From the NCBI GenBank assembly GCA_902492205.1, contig CABUKU010000014.1:19889-83888 (forward strand): 64,000 nt of DNA, read 5' to 3'. Shown here piece by piece: positions 43,130-53,223 of the stretch. Position 1 is the first letter of the stretch. Each line of letters starts with the position of its first letter. A program made the position numbers and the translations under genes. The notes beneath the pieces were generated by a model, which worked only from the letters and a program-made list of their open reading frames with translations, was not told where the DNA came from and searched no databases. The stretch comes from an uncultured Bacteroides sp. GTDB taxonomy: Bacteria; Bacteroidota; Bacteroidia; Bacteroidales; Bacteroidaceae.

Positions 43130-43167
43130 AAGCCATGATAAGAGTATGTTAGCTCTTATCATGGCTT
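43130..43167 (-). terminator. Terminator of the FadL-like gene
   Basis: Perfect 15-bp stem AAGCCATGATAAGAG (43130-43144) and CTCTTATCATGGCTT (43153-43167). On the minus strand it is followed by a T-rich run. It lies 33 bp after the stop codon. Confidence 0.88.
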
Positions 43168-43199
43168 AAAAAATTGTATATAATAAAGTGTTTGTTTGC

Positions 43200-44642
43200 T
43201 TAGAAGCGATAATCTAAACCAATACCGAATACTTTGTTTGTACGGGTGAATACGTCTGTTCCGGGAAATGCTTGCCCGTTATATTTATCCATATTCTTGG
43301 TATAATCTTCATAATTCGTCCAGAAATAGGCAACATTAATCTTTAAATCTTCTGTTAAATTGAAGCCTGCTCCAAAACCAAACGAATAAGAACTGGTAGT
43401 GAAACTCATATCTGACATATAATCATCTCCCAAACCGTACTTAGTACGTTGCATACCAGCACTCACTTGTGCCCATTTGCAAACATCCCATTCGATACCA
43501 CCTAAATATTCATTGGTACCCTGAGTAAGGAAATCTTGTTTATTGTTTGCCATTTTAGCATGAGTATCAAAGAAGTGATGATAACCCACAGAAGCACGCA
43601 ATACAGGGAGGATTTCGTAAGAAACACCAACTGTCAGCAAGCTCGGAATATCATGAGGAGTATTTACACCGTTCTTAAACAAACCTGTATCATCTACTTT
43701 TGTTTTATTCTCCACGTTTAGTTTTGTGTTGAATTCATACTTCACGCCTACATTCCACTTGTTCATCTTGAAATCAACACCCAAGATCGGAGTAACTCCC
43801 CATCCTGTTTGATCGCAATCCAAGTTCTTATCGGCAGTTTGTTCTGCAACTCCCGTAGCCGTCTTTGCTAATTCAGTATATTTTGCAGCTTCTACCGTGT
43901 TACCAGCAGCCAAATATGCTGCGGCAGCCTGTGTAGCTTTTTCTGCTGCAGCAGAAAAGTATTTATTCAAGTTCACCATAGTCTCGCCTCCATTTATGTT
44001 TGCCTGAATATCACGAATATGTCCTTCATATCCATTGCTTACGTAATTCATACGAACCCCGGCAAAAGCAGAAAGATAATCGGTAATCTTATATGTTGCT
44101 CCCAACTGAAGACCAAAGATATATTGCTTTCCACGCATATAACTGTCTACCGAATACCTAGTTGCATCTGTATAACCGTTTTCTTTCAATAAATAAGGAA
44201 TCATAGCCACCTGAGACTCAAAAGAACCAAGTCCTTCATTGAAAGTAGCCTTACCACCACCACCGGTGATAGCAAAACCTCCTGAAAATGCCCAGTTACC
44301 TTTCTTATAGGCTGCTTGTACACTCGGAATAAAAGGAGCGGACGCCTCGCCTTCATATACTTTAGTTGCATTACCACCAAAACCTGCAAAAGGTTTAAAT
44401 GTAGAAGTAATGGTACGAGTTTGAAATGCACTCTGTCCATTCAAAGATATATGGAAACCGTCTTTTTTGAGGAAAGCAAGTCCTGCGGGATTGGAATATA
44501 CGGCATCGATTTCGATAGATGCATCACGTGCCGGGTTTCTTAAAAAAGCAATGTTCTGATTAGTGTTAGTCAATAACCCACCTGCGAAAGTTGAGATTGA
44601 AACAATTAGCAACACGATGCTAATCAAAGATTTTTTTCTCAT
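43200..44642 (-). CDS. OmpP1/FadL-family outer-membrane transporter
   Basis: Start ATG 44642 gives a signal peptide (MRKKSLISIVLLIVSIS...FAGG) and a 480-residue barrel; a frame from 44732 runs past the promoter and is rejected. The FadL hatch is recognisable: FLRNPARDASIEIDAVYSNPAGLAFL and the following strand. The rest is amphipathic beta structure ending in an aromatic residue (GIGLDYRF). FadL proteins take up hydrophobic molecules such as long-chain fatty acids. It is monocistronic with its own promoter and terminator. Confidence 0.9.
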   Translation of the reverse strand: MRKKSLISIVLLIVSISTFAGGLLTNTNQNIAFLRNPARDASIEIDAVYSNPAGLAFLKKDGFHISLNGQSAFQTRTITSTFKPFAGFGGNATKVYEGEASAPFIPSVQAAYKKGNWAFSGGFAITGGGGKATFNEGLGSFESQVAMIPYLLKENGYTDATRYSVDSYMRGKQYIFGLQLGATYKITDYLSAFAGVRMNYVSNGYEGHIRDIQANINGGETMVNLNKYFSAAAEKATQAAAAYLAAGNTVEAAKYTELAKTATGVAEQTADKNLDCDQTGWGVTPILGVDFKMNKWNVGVKYEFNTKLNVENKTKVDDTGLFKNGVNTPHDIPSLLTVGVSYEILPVLRASVGYHHFFDTHAKMANNKQDFLTQGTNEYLGGIEWDVCKWAQVSAGMQRTKYGLGDDYMSDMSFTTSSYSFGFGAGFNLTEDLKINVAYFWTNYEDYTKNMDKYNGQAFPGTDVFTRTNKVFGIGLDYRF

Positions 44643-44669
44643 TTTTACTATATTTAAATTAATTCGGCG

Positions 44670-44700
44670 CAAAGGTATAACAAATATGCACACGAGCAAT
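44670..44700 (-). promoter_or_regulatory. Promoter of the FadL-like gene
   Basis: The minus strand reads TACCTTTG (44677-44670), a full -7 match, with a near -33 ATTG (44700-44697) 19 nt upstream. The ATG is at 44642. Confidence 0.55.
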
Positions 44701-44805
44701 ACGTTTGTGCAACTATTTTCATTCAACCCCATTCATTTGAAATTGTTTCATCTGAAACGAACTATCATTTCAGGCTCAGAAGATGTATAAACGCCATATA
44801 TTATT

Positions 44806-44813
44806 TATCTTTG
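44806..44813 (+). promoter_or_regulatory. -7 promoter element of the 2-hydroxyacid dehydrogenase gene
   Basis: TATCTTTG is a full TAnnTTTG match, 49 bp before the ATG at 44862. Confidence 0.55.
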
Positions 44814-44861
44814 CTTCAACATTTACTCTCCCTTATTTGTTAAATATAAAAACATAACACT

Positions 44862-45860
44862 ATGGCTTACAAAATCGCTTTCTTTGGTACGAAACCTTAT
44901 GACGAAAAGTCATTTGATAAGGTAAATGAGAAATACGGATTCGAAATTAAATACTTTAAAGGACACTTGAACAAGAACAATGTCATGCTTACGCAAGGAG
45001 CCGATGTTGTTTGTATCTTTGTAAACGACACGGCAGATGCGGAAGTTATTCAGGCAATGGTTGACAATGGGGTGAAAGTCCTTGCCCTGCGATGTGCAGG
45101 CTATAACAATGTAGACCTCAATGCTGCAAAAGACAAACTTACCATTGTTCGTGTCCCGGCTTATTCTCCTTATGCAGTAGCCGAATATACCGTTGCATTG
45201 ATGCTTTCATTGAATAGAAAGATTCCACGTGCCACTTGGAGAACCCGTGACGGTAACTTTTCCCTTCATGGACTAATGGGATTCGATATGCACGGGAAAA
45301 CCGCAGGTATCATCGGAACAGGTAAGATTGCTAAAATTCTTATTCAGATTCTCAGAGGCTTCGGCATGAATATTCTGGCTTATGATGTTTATCCGGATTA
45401 TAATTTCGCCCGTGAACATCAAGTAGTTTATACCTCTCTGGACGAACTCTATCATAGTTCTGACATTATATCCCTTCATTGCCCATTGACAGATGCAACC
45501 AAATATCTGATAAATGATTATTCTATCAGCAAGATGAAAGACGGAGTAATGATTATCAATACGGGGCGCGGACAGCTTATTCATACCAATGCTCTGATTG
45601 AGGGATTGAAGAATAAGAAAATAGGCTATGCCGGGCTGGATGTATATGAAGAAGAAAACGAATACTTCTATGAAGACAAATCGGACAGAATTATTGATGA
45701 CGATGTGCTTGCCCGTTTGCTGTCTTTCAACAACGTAATCGTTACTTCCCATCAGGCTTTTTTCACTAAGGAAGCCATGCATAACATTGCCGAAACAACG
45801 TTGCAAAACATCAAAGACTTTGAAACAGGAAAGGTTCTTGAGAATGAAGTGAAACCATAG
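44862..45860 (+). CDS. D-2-hydroxyacid dehydrogenase (probable D-lactate dehydrogenase)
   Basis: A 332-residue NAD-dependent enzyme. The Rossmann motif TAGIIGTGKIAKIL follows FDMHGK; catalytic residues are expected in LRCAGYNNVDL, INTGRGQLIHT (Arg), LDVYEEENEYF (Glu) and TSHQAFFTKEAM (His in SHQAF). The EEE-x-E-YFYED stretch and length are characteristic of fermentative LdhA-type D-lactate dehydrogenases. It is a single gene, with a terminator shared with the convergent TlpA gene. Confidence 0.88.
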   Translation: MAYKIAFFGTKPYDEKSFDKVNEKYGFEIKYFKGHLNKNNVMLTQGADVVCIFVNDTADAEVIQAMVDNGVKVLALRCAGYNNVDLNAAKDKLTIVRVPAYSPYAVAEYTVALMLSLNRKIPRATWRTRDGNFSLHGLMGFDMHGKTAGIIGTGKIAKILIQILRGFGMNILAYDVYPDYNFAREHQVVYTSLDELYHSSDIISLHCPLTDATKYLINDYSISKMKDGVMIINTGRGQLIHTNALIEGLKNKKIGYAGLDVYEEENEYFYEDKSDRIIDDDVLARLLSFNNVIVTSHQAFFTKEAMHNIAETTLQNIKDFETGKVLENEVKP

Positions 45861-45870
45861 GACAAGAAAT

Positions 45871-45911
45871 AAAAAACGGGGATTTACCTACCGCCGTAGA
45901 ATCCCCGTTTA
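45871..45911. terminator. Terminator between the dehydrogenase and the SusCD operon
   Basis: Stem AAACGGGGATT (45874-45884) and AATCCCCGTTT (45900-45910). The A-run at 45871-45876 gives a strong T-run on the minus strand for the SusC/D operon; the plus-strand T-run is short. Confidence 0.8.
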
Positions 45912-45924
45912 CAAAGTAGAGAAA

Positions 45925-47268
45925 TTATAATCCCAACAACTCGTCAAACTTCTGTGCTGTCTCAGCATTCGAAGGACGAGACATATTTGCCGAGATAATC
46001 TTACCATCTTTATCGAGAAGGATAAAGCGTGGTATACCTGTAATCATATAATCATCCATGAAAGCAGCTTTGTTTCCGATGTGCAACTGAACACCTTTCA
46101 GTTCATCTTTAGTTACCATCTTCTTCCATGCCTCTTTATCTTGGTCGCAAGATAAGCTGACAAACTCAATATCTTTACCATGATACTTTTCCTCTAATTT
46201 CTTTAAATGAGGAATCTCTCCACGGCAAGGACCGCACCATGTAGCCCAAACGTCAATATATACAAACTTACCTTTCAAATCGGCTAAAGATACCATCTTA
46301 CCTTCCATGTTTTCACCTTCGAATACAGGTGAAGGCTGTCCGCTGACAATCTTTCTCCATTTATCGCATAACTTATTAAATGCTTCGATCTTCTTAGTAT
46401 CTTTTACGTTCTTATTAAAATCAGCAATAGCAAAATCAGCATTGTCAATGCCGTTACTCTTTACATAGTTCACCACGCTGAAGTTAGTCAAATACTCTTT
46501 CAACACAGGATCTTGTACATTGTCATTAATATACTGCAACTGGCATTTCACCAATTTATCTGAAGTTTCTGCCTTTTCACCATTCAAACCTAAACTTGAA
46601 ATAGCATTAGTAAGGAACTCTTTGTACTCAGTTAAATTCAAAAGATTAGCATCCAGTATAGTCAGGTCTTTCAAACGTTTGTAATAAGCTTCAGATGCTT
46701 TAAAAGCTTCTTTCTTTGTTACATATGGGTGATAAACCGGATAAAGAGGAAGTCCTGCATAAGAAAAGTATTTCACACGTTCTTTTTCCTGTTTAACAAA
46801 ATCGGCAGGTAATTTAGCAGCTTCCAGAACTTGCAGGTTAGCATTATAAATACTATCTGACTTTTGCATATAAGCAGCTTCTTCAGTACCCGCATCATTA
46901 AAACTCAGTCCTTTCAGTTTGCCATCATTCAGATAAGTATTAATTTGAGCCCCGGGACCTTCGAAAGATATATTCTTCCACATGGTCTTTCCATCGAATG
47001 ACATAGTTAAGTCCTTTTTAGGATCAAGATACAAATTACGGCTTCCACGACCATGTTTCACTGTTACGTATTGAGGTTCAAACCCATTTAGTTCGATAGA
47101 ACCGTTACCGTTTGCATCAACCGTAATTTCTTTTTTCTCTTTGTTACTAAAAACAAGTTCAACTTTATCGCCAGCCTGATTAGTAACTTTCACTTTAACA
47201 ACAGCAGCATCTGCTTGAGCCATGCTCAGCCCAAGGCCAAGCATAGCTATCAAAGATAATTTCTTCAT
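45925..47268 (-). CDS. TlpA-like thioredoxin-domain protein of the SusC/D operon
   Basis: A 447-residue exported protein (signal peptide 1-21). Residues 22-110 look like a DUF4369-type beta domain, ~120-310 are helical, and ~310-447 are a thioredoxin fold with WCGPC (Cys345 and Cys348) after the strand KGKFVYIDVWATWC. TlpA-like proteins reduce disulfides or protect exported proteins in the periplasm. It is the last gene of the operon, 2 bp after the DUF4465 gene, with a terminator downstream. Confidence 0.88.
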   Translation of the reverse strand: MKKLSLIAMLGLGLSMAQADAAVVKVKVTNQAGDKVELVFSNKEKKEITVDANGNGSIELNGFEPQYVTVKHGRGSRNLYLDPKKDLTMSFDGKTMWKNISFEGPGAQINTYLNDGKLKGLSFNDAGTEEAAYMQKSDSIYNANLQVLEAAKLPADFVKQEKERVKYFSYAGLPLYPVYHPYVTKKEAFKASEAYYKRLKDLTILDANLLNLTEYKEFLTNAISSLGLNGEKAETSDKLVKCQLQYINDNVQDPVLKEYLTNFSVVNYVKSNGIDNADFAIADFNKNVKDTKKIEAFNKLCDKWRKIVSGQPSPVFEGENMEGKMVSLADLKGKFVYIDVWATWCGPCRGEIPHLKKLEEKYHGKDIEFVSLSCDQDKEAWKKMVTKDELKGVQLHIGNKAAFMDDYMITGIPRFILLDKDGKIISANMSRPSNAETAQKFDELLGL

Positions 47269-47270
47269 TC

Positions 47271-48119
47271 TTATTTATTTTCTAATTGAATACCATCCAA
47301 ACAGAACCAAGCAGGAGTTCTCATATTACCACTGGCATCTTTATCTGATGAATCTAAGTAGAATACTACTTTATCTACGGTGCCTAAAGAGGTAAGATTC
47401 ATTGGAGTCCAGTCATTGACAACATAATTATATTGAGGATGTTCCGGATAAACTCCTCTCATACAAGCTAAATCAAAAGTTGTTTGTCCTGTTTCTTTTC
47501 CATCTCTAAACCCTTTTGCAGTCAAACGAAAATAATTAGTATTTGTCTTTTCAGTTGAATACATTTTAGTAACCCCTCCCGGAACGTAAGAATGCCATAT
47601 GCCTTTAGGCTTACTTGGAATATTTGGATTTTCTTCAGGTTTTTCTTCTGTTCCATAAGTATCACCATAATATGTTGCCAAATAACACCATGTAGTATTA
47701 GATATTAATACATGCTTGATTACAGAAGGTTGCTCTAAAGTAAAATAAGCATCATCACCCTTTACATGGCACACTGCATAAGTTTCAGTACTATTAATAC
47801 CATAAGTATACACACTATAACGAATCGAATCTATAGAATTTTCATCATTATTCCAAACAAAAGAACGTAAAGACCGATTACTATAACAAAATCCAGCCTC
47901 CAACTGTCCGTTAACCGCCTTTACTGTATTAAAGTGTATTCCCTGAGAATCAAAACCTCCCTCAGGAATTTTGTGAGTATATTTCTCATCCAATTTCAAT
48001 TCATTCAATGTTATAACAGTAGGATATGGAACAAGCACTTCCAAATCATCACTGCAAGAAACGAATGTCAATAAGGCTACTACAGCCATAATCAAATATT
48101 TTTTTCTCATTGTGTTCAT
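47271..48119 (-). CDS. DUF4465 surface lipoprotein
   Basis: A 282-residue lipoprotein (Cys22 in FVSC). DUF4465 features are clear towards the end: YFRLTAKGFRDGKETG, then the YVVNDWTPMNLTSLG and VVFYLDSSDKD motifs and the closing TPAWFCLDGI. The fold is a jelly-roll-like beta sandwich and such proteins are found next to SusC/SusD or TonB receptors as cell-surface binding proteins. The ligand is unknown. It lies 19 bp after susD. Confidence 0.87.
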   Translation of the reverse strand: MNTMRKKYLIMAVVALLTFVSCSDDLEVLVPYPTVITLNELKLDEKYTHKIPEGGFDSQGIHFNTVKAVNGQLEAGFCYSNRSLRSFVWNNDENSIDSIRYSVYTYGINSTETYAVCHVKGDDAYFTLEQPSVIKHVLISNTTWCYLATYYGDTYGTEEKPEENPNIPSKPKGIWHSYVPGGVTKMYSTEKTNTNYFRLTAKGFRDGKETGQTTFDLACMRGVYPEHPQYNYVVNDWTPMNLTSLGTVDKVVFYLDSSDKDASGNMRTPAWFCLDGIQLENK

Positions 48120-48138
48120 TTATTCATTAATAATCATA

Positions 48139-49608
48139 TTATTTATTACCTAAACCCGGATTCTGAATGACTTCATTATCGTGAGCTTTTATTTCGTCAT
48201 CCGGAATCGGCCAACAGTACTGATCGGTTGTATAACTAATGTCATTTCCTTTCAACTTTTTTAGCCAAGTACTTCCATCCTTTTCAAAACGAATGGAAGC
48301 AAACCATTCTGTTTCATTCTCCATGAATAACGTTACTACATATTCTTTGAAAATAGCATCCATCAATTCCTGATAAGTTGTCGGCATAGGTACAGGTTCT
48401 AATTTAGGAATAAGGTACTGTGAACGCATATCATTCAAAGGTTTCAAGGCACTAGCAATATCAGACGGATTAGTACGTGCTAACAATTCGGCTTTCATTA
48501 AATAAAGTTCTGCATAACGGAACACATAAGAACAAAATTTATCTTTACTATTTTTACCTCTACCCTCACGATACAATTTCGTTAAAACTGTTCCTTTTAC
48601 TCCCGCATCTACTTGCCATTGCTGAGGTCCGTAAGCTTCACCAATAATATAGTCATGACGAGGATCCTCTTCCAGCCATTCCGTAGGAATATCCGCAAAC
48701 TCTTTATCATCAAATAATCCGGCAGAATAAGGATATTCATAACTTCCTGAACCCCACGCTGAAGCCGCAGCATCTCCCAAATAGCGACAGAATAATAATT
48801 CATTAGAATCCCATGCCTTACTATACAAATCATCAATATTACTTTCCATCTTGAATATAGCAGGAGCAGTATCCATTACATCCTGTACAAGAGCTAATGC
48901 TTTAGCATAATCACCTTCCCAAGCACGAACTAATAATAACTTAGCATGCATCACTTTTGCAAATTCTTTGGATACATAACGAGGAGTCTCATAAGTACCT
49001 AAGTTATTTTCTGCATATTCAAGATCATCAATAATATATTGATAACTATCCCCCACTGAAATACGATCAACCATTAGATTTGTCAAATTGGCAGGTTGAT
49101 CCCGATAAATAATTCCATAAGGAGAATCAGCCTTATCAAACCAATGAGCAAAATACCACATAAGCTGCAAGTTCATAAATCCTCTAAAACAACGTGCCTC
49201 TGCTATCAATGCATCTTTAGCTTTATCAGAAGGAAATTTGGAAGCATCGGCTGCTGATATTGCAAATATAGCAGCATTAGCTCCGTTTATACATTTATAT
49301 AAATCTTGCCATATACTAGAAGTAATTCCCTCATTTCCTTGATAGTATGCCATTTTCTCAAACATAGAATTAGCTGGCCATAATCCTGTTTGAGTTGCTA
49401 AATTAGTATAAATATATCCACCTAAATTTGAACTATATTCATATTGAGAATACATTCCATTCACAATATTTTTAGCGGAAGAATAGTCAGTTACAACATT
49501 CTCTATTGTTTGCTCATGTTTAGGCATTTCAGTAAGAAAATCATCACACGAAACACAAAAAAAAGCACAAAGCAAACTGATTAAATATATCTTTTTCATC
49601 ATTTTCAA
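48139..49608 (-). CDS. RagB/SusD-family nutrient-binding lipoprotein
   Basis: A 489-residue lipoprotein (Cys21 in FCVSC). SusD features include the N-terminal helical region around residues 40-150 (NIVNGMYSQYEY, RCFRGFMNLQLMWYF), TPR-like helices, the YAELYLMKAELLAR stretch and the closing VIQNPGLGNK. SusD proteins cap the SusC channel and bind the substrate at the surface. It follows SusC by 6 bp. Confidence 0.94.
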   Translation of the reverse strand: MKMMKKIYLISLLCAFFCVSCDDFLTEMPKHEQTIENVVTDYSSAKNIVNGMYSQYEYSSNLGGYIYTNLATQTGLWPANSMFEKMAYYQGNEGITSSIWQDLYKCINGANAAIFAISAADASKFPSDKAKDALIAEARCFRGFMNLQLMWYFAHWFDKADSPYGIIYRDQPANLTNLMVDRISVGDSYQYIIDDLEYAENNLGTYETPRYVSKEFAKVMHAKLLLVRAWEGDYAKALALVQDVMDTAPAIFKMESNIDDLYSKAWDSNELLFCRYLGDAAASAWGSGSYEYPYSAGLFDDKEFADIPTEWLEEDPRHDYIIGEAYGPQQWQVDAGVKGTVLTKLYREGRGKNSKDKFCSYVFRYAELYLMKAELLARTNPSDIASALKPLNDMRSQYLIPKLEPVPMPTTYQELMDAIFKEYVVTLFMENETEWFASIRFEKDGSTWLKKLKGNDISYTTDQYCWPIPDDEIKAHDNEVIQNPGLGNK

Positions 49609-49614
49609 GTTCTA

Positions 49615-52600
49615 TTATTTAAAGGTAAATTTAAGACCTACATTAAAAGTACGGGCAGCCGGATAATAACTATTATCAGTTCCATAGCCATACAATGCTA
49701 AATTACCGTTTGAAGTATAATTACCCTGCGGATCCATTCCTGGATAAGGAGTAATAGTAAACAAATTGGTTGCTTGGAAATTAGCTTCTATGCCTTGTAC
49801 TAAACTATTCTTAAACCACTGTTGAGGCAAACGATATGAAATATTCAATGCACTCAAACGTAAATAAGAAGCATTATGTAACCAACGATTAGTAAAAACA
49901 TCATTTCCACCTGCGACCAAAAGGCTTATATTCGGATACTTCGCGCCTTCTCCATTTAAAGAATAATTATCTAAAATATAACTCGGAGCATTATAACTAT
50001 TAGGACGCATATTACTAGTTTCACTTTCCCAGAAACGTTTTCCTCCTACAGAATAGGTAAATGTCAAATTAGCCATTAACCCCTTCCAATATAAAGTAGT
50101 ACCAAAACCTCCGAAACAATCAGGATTAGAGCTACCCAATATCATACGATCACCATCTGCTGTAATTTTTCCATCACCATCCAAGTCCATCACATAAATA
50201 TCTCCGGCAGCTTCTGTATAAGATGTACGATACCCTTCAGCTTTACCAGTCGACACATTTATAGGTTTTAATCCATAAACTTCTTCATTATTTGCAAAAA
50301 AACGTCCGGCATCCAAATATCCATAAAAAGTACCTAATTCACCTCCTTCTTCCAATCTAAATTTGTCATAAGAACCACCACCTATATATTTATTAATACC
50401 ATTTAGTTTTTCTACTTTTCCTTTATTCTTCGCTATATTAAAATTCACTTCCCAAGTTAAATCATTTGCCTTTATCACATCTACTCTAACATCAAATTCA
50501 ATTCCTGTATTACTTACAGCCCCAACATTTTGAGTTATTGAACCAAATGAAGAAGATGTAGGAATTGGCTTACTATACAACAAATTATCTACATACTTGC
50601 GATACCATCCCACACTACCGCGAATCCGATCATTCCAAAATCCATAATCAAGGCCTACATCTGTTTGTCTTTGAGATTCCCACTGCAACAAGTCATTGCC
50701 AATAGAACTCTGAATAATACCCGGTCTATCATTGTAAGTATTTGATCCCATTGATGTTACAAAATCATAATTCCCTAAATTTTGAGAGCCGGTCAATCCT
50801 ACAGAAGCACGTAATTTCAAATAAGTAACATACGGTTTTAAACCTTTCATAAAATCTTCCTCCGTCATAATCCAAGCCAAAGCTCCTGAGGGGAAATATC
50901 CCCAACGTGAATCTTTACCAAAACGAGAAGAACCATCCATACGATAAGTAGCAGTCAACAAATAACGATTATTATACTTATATTGCAAACGAGCAAAAGC
51001 AGATACCAAAGAATTAACAGATTCACCACTTTTCATCCCACTTCTAAAAGCAGCGCTTCCCAAATCTGTTTGAATATCATCATCTGGAAAATTCTGTCCA
51101 GTTGCCGATAAATAATCATTCCAATTTCGTTCTACAGAATGACCTAATAACGCTTGAACATCATGTTTACCCATTGTCTTATAGAATGTTAATAAGTTAT
51201 CCCAAACCATCGTATAATATTGAGTAGCTCTTTGAGTTCCTTCATTTATATCATCTGAATAGAAAGCACGTGTATGAGTTTCATCTTTTACATTCGCATA
51301 AACAATATTTCCTGTTGTACGGAACTTTAAAAATGGAAGAATATTATATTCCAAAAATAGAGATCCATTTAAGTTACGTGAAGCACTTTTGTTAATATCT
51401 AATAATTCAAACAATGGATTTTTCTGGAATAAACTGTACATATTAATTTCTCCATTTTCATCATAAGCCGGATAATCTGAACGCATTTTTAGAATTCTAC
51501 TTATCATATTATCCTTGTTATTTACTGTACGAGAAGAAGCATCCATATTCAAACCGAACTTCAATTTTTCACGAACTGTACCTTCAAAGTTAAAACGAGC
51601 ACCAAAATACTCCGAATCGCTACCCTTTACAATACCATCCTGATTCTTATAATTAATAGAGGCATAATAAGAATTACTTTTACTACCTCCACGTAAAGAC
51701 AAATTATAATCTTGAGTTAAAGCATTCTGAGTCATCATACCCCAATAATCCTCATTTCCATTACCATAAGCAGTATCCATAAAAAGATCCCGTAAATCTT
51801 CTTTTCCCCATTGACTCGTATTGATCTGTTTAAATTTATCTTCATCAATATAGCCTGAGGCCCCATATCTTCTACCATAACGATAACATTCATCAATAAC
51901 TGCCTGTTTAGACAATATCTTATATTCATCAGCAGTCATACTTCTAAACTTATTCGTATTAAGAACCTGCCATCCAACTCGACCACTAAACTCAACAGTT
52001 GGTTTCATTCCTTCTGCACCAGACTTCGTTGTTACAATCACAACGCCATTGGCAGCACGAGAACCATATATAGCTGTTGCAGATGCATCTTTTAAAATAT
52101 CAATACTCTCTACATCATTTAAATTCAAATTATATAGAGTATTAGAAACATCACCAGAAGTAGTATCAGTATATTGAGGAACTCCATCAATAATCCATAA
52201 TGGTTGTCCATCACCAGAAAGCGAAGACACACCACGAATAACGACAGAAACCGGAGATGTAGGAGAAGCAGATGAAATCATAACATTAACACCTGCAGCA
52301 CGTCCCTGCAACATACCTTGAATATTGTTAGTCATTGGAGCAGCTTTCAACTCCGCTTGTCCAACACGTGAAACAGAGCCCGTTAAATCCTTGCGTTTAG
52401 AAGTTCCATAACCTGTTACAACAATTTCATCCAAAGCATTTGCCTCTGTTTTTAACTGAATATTCAAACTGCTCTTACCATTAATAGAAACTGTTTGAGT
52501 TCCCATTCCCACAAAGCTAACTAATAATTCAGCTTTCTTATCAGAAGAATAAGCTAAAGAGAAATGTCCATCAATATCCGTAATAGTACCAGTTTTTGTT

Positions 52601-52836
52601 CCTTTCAACATAACTGATGCTCCGGGAATAGGATCGCCATTCTCATCCTTTACAACTCCTTTTACCGTAGTTTTTGCTTGATCCGGGGAGAGCATGGTCT
52701 CCTTAATCAATGTCGATACCAAACTTTCTTCGGCTGATGCATCCAAAGAAAATTGTGAAAATAGACAAACCGATGCTAATGCCAATGCATTACAAAATTT
52801 GAACCCACCGATTTTCGCTTTCTTAACTTCATTCAT
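49615..52836 (-). CDS. SusC/RagA-family TonB-dependent transporter
   Basis: A 1073-residue outer-membrane receptor. The N-terminal signal region is followed by a carboxypeptidase-regulatory-like domain (residues ~57-130, VKGVVKDENGDPIPGASV), a TonB-box-like EIVVTGYGT at 137-145, the plug with GVSSLSGDGQPLWIIDGVP and the family hallmark SIDILKDASATAIYGSRAANGVV, and then the barrel ending FNVGLKFTFK. It imports a substrate captured by SusD. The operon has no glycoside hydrolase, peptidase or sulfatase, so the substrate is open. Promoter at 52926-52955. Confidence 0.95.
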   Translation of the reverse strand: MNEVKKAKIGGFKFCNALALASVCLFSQFSLDASAEESLVSTLIKETMLSPDQAKTTVKGVVKDENGDPIPGASVMLKGTKTGTITDIDGHFSLAYSSDKKAELLVSFVGMGTQTVSINGKSSLNIQLKTEANALDEIVVTGYGTSKRKDLTGSVSRVGQAELKAAPMTNNIQGMLQGRAAGVNVMISSASPTSPVSVVIRGVSSLSGDGQPLWIIDGVPQYTDTTSGDVSNTLYNLNLNDVESIDILKDASATAIYGSRAANGVVIVTTKSGAEGMKPTVEFSGRVGWQVLNTNKFRSMTADEYKILSKQAVIDECYRYGRRYGASGYIDEDKFKQINTSQWGKEDLRDLFMDTAYGNGNEDYWGMMTQNALTQDYNLSLRGGSKSNSYYASINYKNQDGIVKGSDSEYFGARFNFEGTVREKLKFGLNMDASSRTVNNKDNMISRILKMRSDYPAYDENGEINMYSLFQKNPLFELLDINKSASRNLNGSLFLEYNILPFLKFRTTGNIVYANVKDETHTRAFYSDDINEGTQRATQYYTMVWDNLLTFYKTMGKHDVQALLGHSVERNWNDYLSATGQNFPDDDIQTDLGSAAFRSGMKSGESVNSLVSAFARLQYKYNNRYLLTATYRMDGSSRFGKDSRWGYFPSGALAWIMTEEDFMKGLKPYVTYLKLRASVGLTGSQNLGNYDFVTSMGSNTYNDRPGIIQSSIGNDLLQWESQRQTDVGLDYGFWNDRIRGSVGWYRKYVDNLLYSKPIPTSSSFGSITQNVGAVSNTGIEFDVRVDVIKANDLTWEVNFNIAKNKGKVEKLNGINKYIGGGSYDKFRLEEGGELGTFYGYLDAGRFFANNEEVYGLKPINVSTGKAEGYRTSYTEAAGDIYVMDLDGDGKITADGDRMILGSSNPDCFGGFGTTLYWKGLMANLTFTYSVGGKRFWESETSNMRPNSYNAPSYILDNYSLNGEGAKYPNISLLVAGGNDVFTNRWLHNASYLRLSALNISYRLPQQWFKNSLVQGIEANFQATNLFTITPYPGMDPQGNYTSNGNLALYGYGTDNSYYPAARTFNVGLKFTFK

Positions 52837-52925
52837 AATTTGTGTTTTGTCTTTTTAAGGATGAATAAAAAATAACCGATTTCTTTAATATTCTCTATTT
52901 TTAATCATTAATAACAATTCGGTTG

Positions 52926-52955
52926 CAAATGTAATAAATATAGTGAAACTACAAA
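52926..52955 (-). promoter_or_regulatory. Promoter of the SusC/D operon
   Basis: The minus strand reads TACATTTG (52933-52926) for -7 and TTTG (52955-52952) for -33, with an 18-nt spacer: a full Bacteroides promoter. The leader to ATG 52836 is ~80 nt. Confidence 0.7.
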
Positions 52956-53125
52956 CAAAATATGAAAATACTTTTTAAATAAATTTGTTAGTCAACTAAC
53001 AAATTCATATAAATAAGTACAAAATGAGTTCATATTTAAAGCATAAAGGAGCAATTCTGTTACTTTTAAGTTTATTGACATATCAATTAGATAGTGTCTC
53101 TATCTCACGCATATATATAAAAATA

Positions 53126-53154
53126 AATCCGTGATTAATAATTAATCACGGATT
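53126..53154 (-). terminator. Terminator of the GDPD-TlpA operon
   Basis: A 29-bp perfect palindrome (AATCCGTGATTAAT, one base, then its complement). On the minus strand it runs into T-rich sequence. It lies 70 bp after the TlpA stop codon at 53224. Confidence 0.65.
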
Positions 53155-53223
53155 ACAACTATTTTCACAATTTATATGATATACAGCAACTTATATTATA
53201 AACACAAAAAGTATTCTTTATAC

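Larger units (their letters stand above)
52837..53223. promoter_or_regulatory. Intergenic region between the two TlpA-containing operons
   Basis: A 387-bp gap. It holds the SusC promoter (52926-52955), AT-rich sequence, and the terminator of the upstream operon (53126-53154). Apart from these I see no ORF and no recognisable riboswitch. Confidence 0.7.

Noticed and set aside
52837..53223. Cobalamin or other riboswitch before SusC
   Set aside because: The leader is about 80 nt and lacks a B12-box-like sequence; only a promoter and a terminator palindrome are visible.
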